Below are positions 22,644-26,775 of a DNA stretch of 26,775 nucleotides, piece by piece. The translations under genes and the position numbers were made by a program. The DNA is taken from NCBI GenBank assembly GCA_049999765.1, contig JBNGIQ010009531.1, positions 385,460 to 412,234 on the forward strand, given 5' to 3'. Origin of the DNA: Phaeoceros laevis. Taxonomy: Eukaryota; Anthocerotophyta; Anthocerotopsida; Notothyladales. Numbering within the stretch: the stretch's first letter is position 1; each line of letters starts with the position of its first letter. The notes under the pieces are model-generated. The model ran no database searches. It was not told the DNA's origin and worked only from the letters and a program-made list of their open reading frames with translations.

Positions 22644-23319
22644 GAATGACGTGGGGATGCACCATGTCAAAAGCCTCATGAAGCTGGGGAATTATGGTTG
22701 CACCCACAACTCTTATAGCACCTGACGAAAACACGTTGACTACCACCTTTTGTCCGTTGATCGTCAACTCCTGTTTGAGTCCGTTGAATGCACATGCGTC
22801 GCTAGGCTCGTAAAAAGAGGAGCCGAATTCGCTCAGCTGACGTTCTCGACTAAGCATAAGTTTCAATTTCTCCAGTTTGACCGGAAAAAAATCTTCCCGT
22901 GCCTTACCCGCAACTATATTTTCGACCTTGAAGTTCTCAAGGCACGCCCTCTTGTAGTCCGGCATTTTGCGCAAGGTTGGCACAAGACGAAGAGCTGCAA
23001 CTTTGGCTAGGCTCATGTTTTTTAACCCAAACAACCTGACCTTCCCACTAGGATGAATAATGAACGTTGCTCGAGGATCCTTAATTTCGTAGAAAAGGCG
23101 GTCGAATGGGTCTCCTGTGCCACTGTACCTCATATTTTGTAGCTTTAGATACAAGAACTCAAGTGAGAGTTTGACCCCCACACTAAAGAAGCAAATTATT
23201 TGCGCGATCTCCAAGCAACCCCGAGTACTATTGCTGCTAGCTGCCGCTGATGAGGTACATACACCACCTTCCTCTTCAAGGGGAGGAAGATCTTGTACTA
23301 AGGTAGACAAGTCCGTCAT
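22546..23319 (-). CDS. Divergent TATA-binding-protein-like (TBP-fold) protein
   Basis: A 257-residue protein from the ATG at 23319. The frame is open upstream to about 23433, where a TTTTACTTTGCAG acceptor suggests an upstream exon or leader intron. It has the two-repeat TBP saddle. Repeat 1 (about 38-117) has FSVGVKLSLEFLYLKLQNMRY and HPSGKVRLFGLKN, matching TBP positions of NAEYNP and ASGKMVCTGAK. Repeat 2 (about 127-224) has FKVENIVAG, FPVKLEKL, FGSSFYEP and FSSGAIRVVGA, matching FKIQNIVG, FPIRLEGL, FSSYEP and VSGKIVLTGA. Of the four Phe that kink the TATA box, three align with Phe (72, 178, 197); the fourth is His89. The N-terminal 40 residues are acidic and Ser-rich. The last residues come from a frame-shifting 53-bp duplication. 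It is far too divergent to be the plant's ordinary TBP. It could be a TBP paralogue, a decaying copy or an acquired gene. Confidence 0.7.
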   Translation of the reverse strand: MTDLSTLVQDLPPLEEEGGVCTSSAAASSNSTRGCLEIAQIICFFSVGVKLSLEFLYLKLQNMRYSGTGDPFDRLFYEIKDPRATFIIHPSGKVRLFGLKNMSLAKVAALRLVPTLRKMPDYKRACLENFKVENIVAGKAREDFFPVKLEKLKLMLSRERQLSEFGSSFYEPSDACAFNGLKQELTINGQKVVVNVFSSGAIRVVGATIIPQLHEAFDMVHPHVIRARVQSSAAPKPERVIFPELGFKALPRPNRKE

Positions 23320-23999
23320 GTTTTGGGTTCTGTAAACTTCTTGCCTAAGCTTGTCGCTACGGATACTTGTGGACCTGTTGTTGCTAGTGTGATCTGTGAG
23401 CTTGCTATGTTCGATCTCTGCAAAGTAAAACAATCATGCTCCGCAAGCTTGCTCTTATAAGGACAATGGATATCCATCTCTCCTTGGGGCTCAGATTAGT
23501 TTCCTTTGCGATTCAGGCACCTGACATTATTTGAAATTCTATGCCAAGGGCCAAGAAGCTATGCTTTGAAAGCGACATCAATCTTCACAACTCAAAGACT
23601 TCAGCTACTGCAGCTACTAATCTACGTAGACAACCATAAAGAATTCGGTCACTAAGCTTCTTAAAGTAAATCCGAATTTGCAGCCTCATGCATACCTAGC
23701 GAATGTAGATTCAGACTTATCGCTAGTCATTATTCTAGCAATGTGCAAAGGCACCCCTCCTCCCATCAAATTGGAAACCATAATAACCCGACCCGACTTT
23801 ATTGGTAAACTATCCTTCAATTCTACAAGCTTGGGTCGTAAGCTCCTCGTAGGTTTTTTTTTTGGCATACTCAATGCTTTTCTGTTTAAAATACATACCA
23901 TTTTACAACATTTAGTACATAGTTAGGACGCTTGTAGGGTGCTATCGCTCTAATGTGTTGAATAGAACAAAGCCTAAGTTCCACATGCAGGAAGTGTTA

Positions 24000-24125
24000 A
24001 ACATGTCGGTTGCAATCTTCAAGTAAATTCAAATTCCAAGACCATATACTTACTACAAAAAATCTGTTGAAACATGCCCGTTGCAATTCTCAAGTAAATT
24101 CAAATTCGAAGGCGACATACTTACT
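24000..24125. repeat. Imperfect 71-bp-period tandem duplication
   Basis: Blocks of about 54 bp at 24000-24053 and 24071-24125 match at most positions; both contain CAAGTAAATTCAAATTC and end in CATACTTACT or ATACTTACT. On the minus strand each copy starts with a GTAAGTAT splice-donor-like sequence, so the duplicated unit includes the donor of the neighbouring exon-like segment. Confidence 0.75.
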
Positions 24126-24386
24126 TTGGGCACCCGACTTTGGTATGACAAAACACTGCGACTTCAGGCTCATGCTCAGCCATCCTTTGAAAGGTACAAA
24201 GCTATAGACCACATCTTCCTCATAATTTGCATAGAGGATAAAAAAGTTTATACCAAACGCTGCGACTTCAGGCTCATGCTCAGCCATCCTTTGAAAGGTA
24301 CAAAGCTAGAGACCACATCGTCCTCATAATTTGCATAGAGGATAAAAAAGTTTATACCAAACTCAAGCGTATAAAAGTTTTCTATC
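24125..24386 (-). pseudogene. Exon-like segment broken by a 104-bp tandem duplication
   Basis: On the minus strand a good acceptor (CCTGTACACAG) precedes 24386 and a strong donor (GTAAGTATG) follows 24125. Between them lies protein-like sequence containing FGINFFILYANYE, FVPFKGWLSMSLKSQ and FVIPKSGAQ. The segment holds two copies of a 104-bp unit, roughly 24151-24254 and 24255-24362, differing at only a few positions. Since 104 is not a multiple of three, the frame entering from the upstream copy hits a stop soon after the join; with one copy it would read through to the donor. I do not recognise the family and cannot connect flanking exons: a possible acceptor at 23881 gives frames that close early. 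A non-coding origin cannot be excluded. Confidence 0.4.
24151..24362. repeat. 104-bp tandem duplication, nearly identical copies
   Basis: Two copies, about 24151-24254 and 24255-24362, each contain CTGCGACTTCAGGCTCATGC (starting at 24156 and 24260) and end with AAAAAAGTTTATACCAAAC. They differ at a handful of positions, so the event is fairly recent. The repeat lies inside the exon-like segment described above. Confidence 0.92.
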
Positions 24387-24691
24387 CTGTGTACAGGGAT
24401 TTTTGTTAGTAAATATGTTTATTGCTAGTAAATATGTTCACTACTGTGATTCTCAACTGGCAGACGATGGCCCGCAGGCCGTTAGATAATCTAGGTAGAT
24501 AGCTTTGTCATATTGTAGGGGTGGGTCGAGCGCAGGCGGGGCCATGAATCGAGAAAAGCTCTTTTAGGAGTTAAGCTTGCTGCCTGCCAAATATTTGTTT
24601 GAACAATGCGCTCTACATTGCTCTATCGCTGTGAAGTTTGAATGTATCCTCGACGGATGAACAGCTGGGAATTCGCTGATAACGCATGTTA

Positions 24692-24772
24692 GGGGCCCTT
24701 TCCATGTGGGGGCTTCGTAAGCTGTTTTACGAAGAGGGAAAAATTTACGGAGCGGCACATGGAAAGGGGCCC
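24692..24772. mobile_element. 81-bp Tourist-like (PIF/Harbinger) MITE
   Basis: A fold-back element starts GGGGCCCTTTCCATGTG and ends with the near-perfect reverse complement, CACATGGAAAGGGGCCC, differing at one position in 17. It is flanked by direct TTA on both sides (24689-24691 and 24773-24775), the target-site duplication expected of PIF/Harbinger elements. A second internal inverted pair, CTTCGTAA and TTACGAAG, sits near the centre. No coding capacity. The superfamily call rests on the TTA duplication and the GGG-type ends. Confidence 0.65.
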
Positions 24773-24775
24773 TTA

Positions 24776-25907
24776 GCCTAACACGTTTGAACGATAAGGC
24801 ATCAGCTTGTCATCAAGCCAAGAGAGTTGCCACCACCAATTTTATTCAACATCCCTACATCTTGGTCTCTTAGACATGTCTCAAAATTGCTTCATCAACC
24901 TTGTCAAATCATAATTAGAACCTGCGCGTGATGGGGCAATTATATTTTTGAAGTAGTGTTAGGGAAGTCTTAAGACTAGTCTTCAGGCGTCCTGATCAAA
25001 TAGAAGGAAGGACCAGTGAGTATGAAAGTGTATTTTTTTCTTTTCCAGTCCACAATGGAGAATCGGAGACTAGTTTATGTCTACCAAATGATACGATGTA
25101 TTCGTCCTTCAAACAGTAAACTATAAAAACATGACAAGCTACTTCCTCTTCAGGAGGCTGGTGCAGGGATGCATCAGTTGTTGAGTGCAGGTCGAGTATT
25201 GCGGCCAATTGTCGGTTTAGGAGCACTCTCTTACAGTCAAAGCTGCAGGCAGCTGGTGGCAGGTGACTGCTACTCACCAAATCCCAAGTAAAAACGAAAA
25301 AAAACCCAACCAAACGATGACAATGCATATCAAGAAACAAGAATTACACGTACCTGCATGAACAGAACAAGGAATGTTTATGCTAACAGCATGTTGGAGC
25401 AAGCGTTGGGGCAGGCAGACAGCTCCGGCAAGGTAGCAAAACTCTACAAAGCTAGATCGCATGTGCCTATCGAAGTTGCAGAAACAAAAAGAACTTCAAG
25501 ATTAAGAGCAAGCAAGAAAGAAGGATCTCTAGCCTTGTACATACCCACCAGTGCCTGCAGAGAGTACCAACATCCAGAAGAGTTTCCAACCGTTTTCTTT
25601 GCGACATGCAGGCCAGACTACCTACAAACAAAAAATGCACCAGCACCATGCGCGACAAAGGGAAACGAACAGCACGACAGCAGCAGCGGCAGCAACCATT
25701 TGAATGTCAGACATGAACTTAGGTCGTAGGTCAATCATGATCCCAGCTAGGCTAGAAAGAAAGCAAAACTGTCAATTCATTTCCCCCCACCTCTGCAAGA
25801 AGCGGACGTTGACAAGGCCCCGACTCTCGCTCGGACTTGAGAGAGGATTTGATTTCCCATGCTCGGGTGGTGTTGAACAACACCATTAGTGAGCGAGCGA
25901 GCCCGAA
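24776..25907. other. Intergenic region 3' of the histone gene
   Basis: About 1.1 kb, moderately AT-rich, with several short open frames on both strands but no recognisable domain. The right end probably contains the 3' UTR of the histone gene. I see no RNA gene or clear repeat here. Confidence 0.45.
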
Positions 25908-26444
25908 CTACTTCTCCGGAGTGGCAGAAGCCTTGGAGCCCTTCTTGGGGGTGCCGGCGGACTTGGCCTTCTTTAGCGCAGGCGCCACCTTGGCCTTCTT
26001 CGCCGGGGGCTTCTTCAGCGGGGACGGCGCGGCCTTGGACGGCTCCTTAGGCTCCAATGCGGCTGCAGCCGCACTGCCGCCCGAGGCGCCCGTCTTGGTG
26101 CGCAGCAGCACTGAGTGGATGTTAGGCAGCACCCCGCCGTTGGCGATGGTCACCCCGCGCAGCAGCTTGCTCAGTTCGTCGTCGTTCCTGATGGCCAGCA
26201 GAATGTGGCGGGGAACGATGCGGGTCTTCTTGTTGTCCCGGGAGGCATTGCCTGCCAGCTCCAGCACCTCGGCCGCGAGGTACTCCAGCACCGCAGCAAG
26301 GTAGACGGGCGCGCCGCACCCTACCCGCTTGGCATACCTGCCGGCCTTGAGGTACCGCGCGATCCGTCCCACCGGAAACTGCAGCCCCGCCTTGACGCTC
26401 TTGGCAACCGACTTACTCCGCCCAGTCTTCCCACGCCCTGACAT
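25908..26444 (-). CDS. Histone H2A variant with long SPLK-containing tail (H2A.W/H2A.M-like)
   Basis: Core histone packaging DNA with H2B, H3 and H4; 178 residues from the ATG at 26444, where [12 protein letters not shown] is the normal H2A start. The histone fold is intact: [61 protein letters not shown] and [11 protein letters not shown]. Acidic-patch residues ([14 protein letters not shown]) are kept. LLLAIRND-like and NIxSVLL sequences resemble plant H2A.W. The tail is about 60 residues, rich in Lys, Ala and Pro, with one SPLK minor-groove-binding type motif and TPKK; there is no SQEF motif, so it is not H2A.X. H2A.W types mark heterochromatin in seed plants, and bryophytes have related H2A.M forms. 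The subtype is my inference. Confidence 0.93.
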   Translation of the reverse strand: MSGRGKTGRSKSVAKSVKAGLQFPVGRIARYLKAGRYAKRVGCGAPVYLAAVLEYLAAEVLELAGNASRDNKKTRIVPRHILLAIRNDDELSKLLRGVTIANGGVLPNIHSVLLRTKTGASGGSAAAAALEPKEPSKAAPSPLKKPPAKKAKVAPALKKAKSAGTPKKGSKASATPEK

Positions 26445-26775
26445 CTTGCCAGAAACCCTCGCTCCCAAATCCTCGCTCTCTCTCACTCCGAGCTCTCCTG
26501 GGAGACAAATGTGTCAGGGAAGAAGAGCAGCGGCAGAAACAGCAGCAGTAGCAGCAGGAAGCAAGGAAGCAGAAGCAGGATGTACTGGCAAGAGGAAGAA
26601 GAATATACATACGCGGGAATGCGCGGGTCTTTTTAAACTGGAGCATTCCCAGTTTGAAAGCTGTGGTTGCCATCTCGTTCGGAGGAGAACGAAAGAACGA
26701 AATAGGTGGCGGGTTTTGTTGTTTTGTTCTAAGGGTGGTTTTACACTCGACCGCCGGTATCCAAGTGCCGGACAA
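26445..26775 (-). promoter_or_regulatory. Histone H2A upstream region
   Basis: The leader contains GCA-rich sequence (about 26525-26575). On the coding strand, at about 26608-26626, lies CCCGCGCATTCCCGCG, with two CCCGCG cores close to the E2F consensus and fitting S-phase control of a histone gene. TATGTATATT just downstream is the only TATA-like candidate. The window ends inside this region. Confidence 0.4.

Noticed and set aside
23686-23901. 71-codon minus-strand frame (MPKKKPTRSLRPK...)
   Set aside because: It looks somewhat protein-like and has a donor-like AG|GTATGC near its end, but I could not join it in phase either to the TBP-like gene or to the exon-like segment upstream, and no family is recognisable.

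Overview
The window is nuclear DNA of a land plant. Multi-exon genes have canonical GT-AG introns of about 75-260 bp, and the products are plant ones: a plastid sigma factor, a WOX13-clade homeodomain protein, a cytosolic ribosomal protein S5, a plant-type histone H2A and an F-box/kelch protein. The short introns, close gene spacing and ancestral-type WOX protein fit a non-seed land plant (bryophyte or lycophyte). I cannot name the species.

Layout. 1-1.6 kb: AT-rich DNA and a single-exon RING-H2 gene (+). 1.7-3.6 kb: an enolase-superfamily dipeptide epimerase (-) whose last exons are disturbed by an inverted repeat. 5.1-7.9 kb: a nine-exon plastid sigma factor, SIG5-like (-). 8.4-9.5 kb: five-exon RPS5 (+), sharing a 472-bp divergent promoter with the sigma gene. 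10.0-10.5 kb: a WOX13-type gene (-). 11.4-14.9 kb: an eleven-exon glucosamine-fructose-6-phosphate aminotransferase, GFAT (+). 17.7-19.05 kb: an F-box/kelch gene (-) with a long GC-rich upstream region. 20.5-25.9 kb: an AT-rich, repeat-scarred stretch holding a very divergent TATA-binding-protein-like gene (-), a broken exon of an unrecognised gene (-), several tandem duplications and a small Tourist-like MITE. 25.9-26.4 kb: a histone H2A with a long SPLK-containing tail (-).

The conserved genes are ordinary and do not form one pathway. The sigma factor (plastid transcription) and RPS5 (cytosolic translation) share a promoter region and could be co-regulated. The most unusual part is 21.7-24.8 kb. 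There a TBP-fold protein with only three of the four DNA-intercalating Phe residues carries a 53-bp tandem duplication that shifts its frame and cuts off a lysine-rich tail. A neighbouring exon carries a 104-bp tandem duplication with the same effect. All exon boundaries were read by eye from splice signals, reading-frame continuity and family conservation; no transcript evidence was available.
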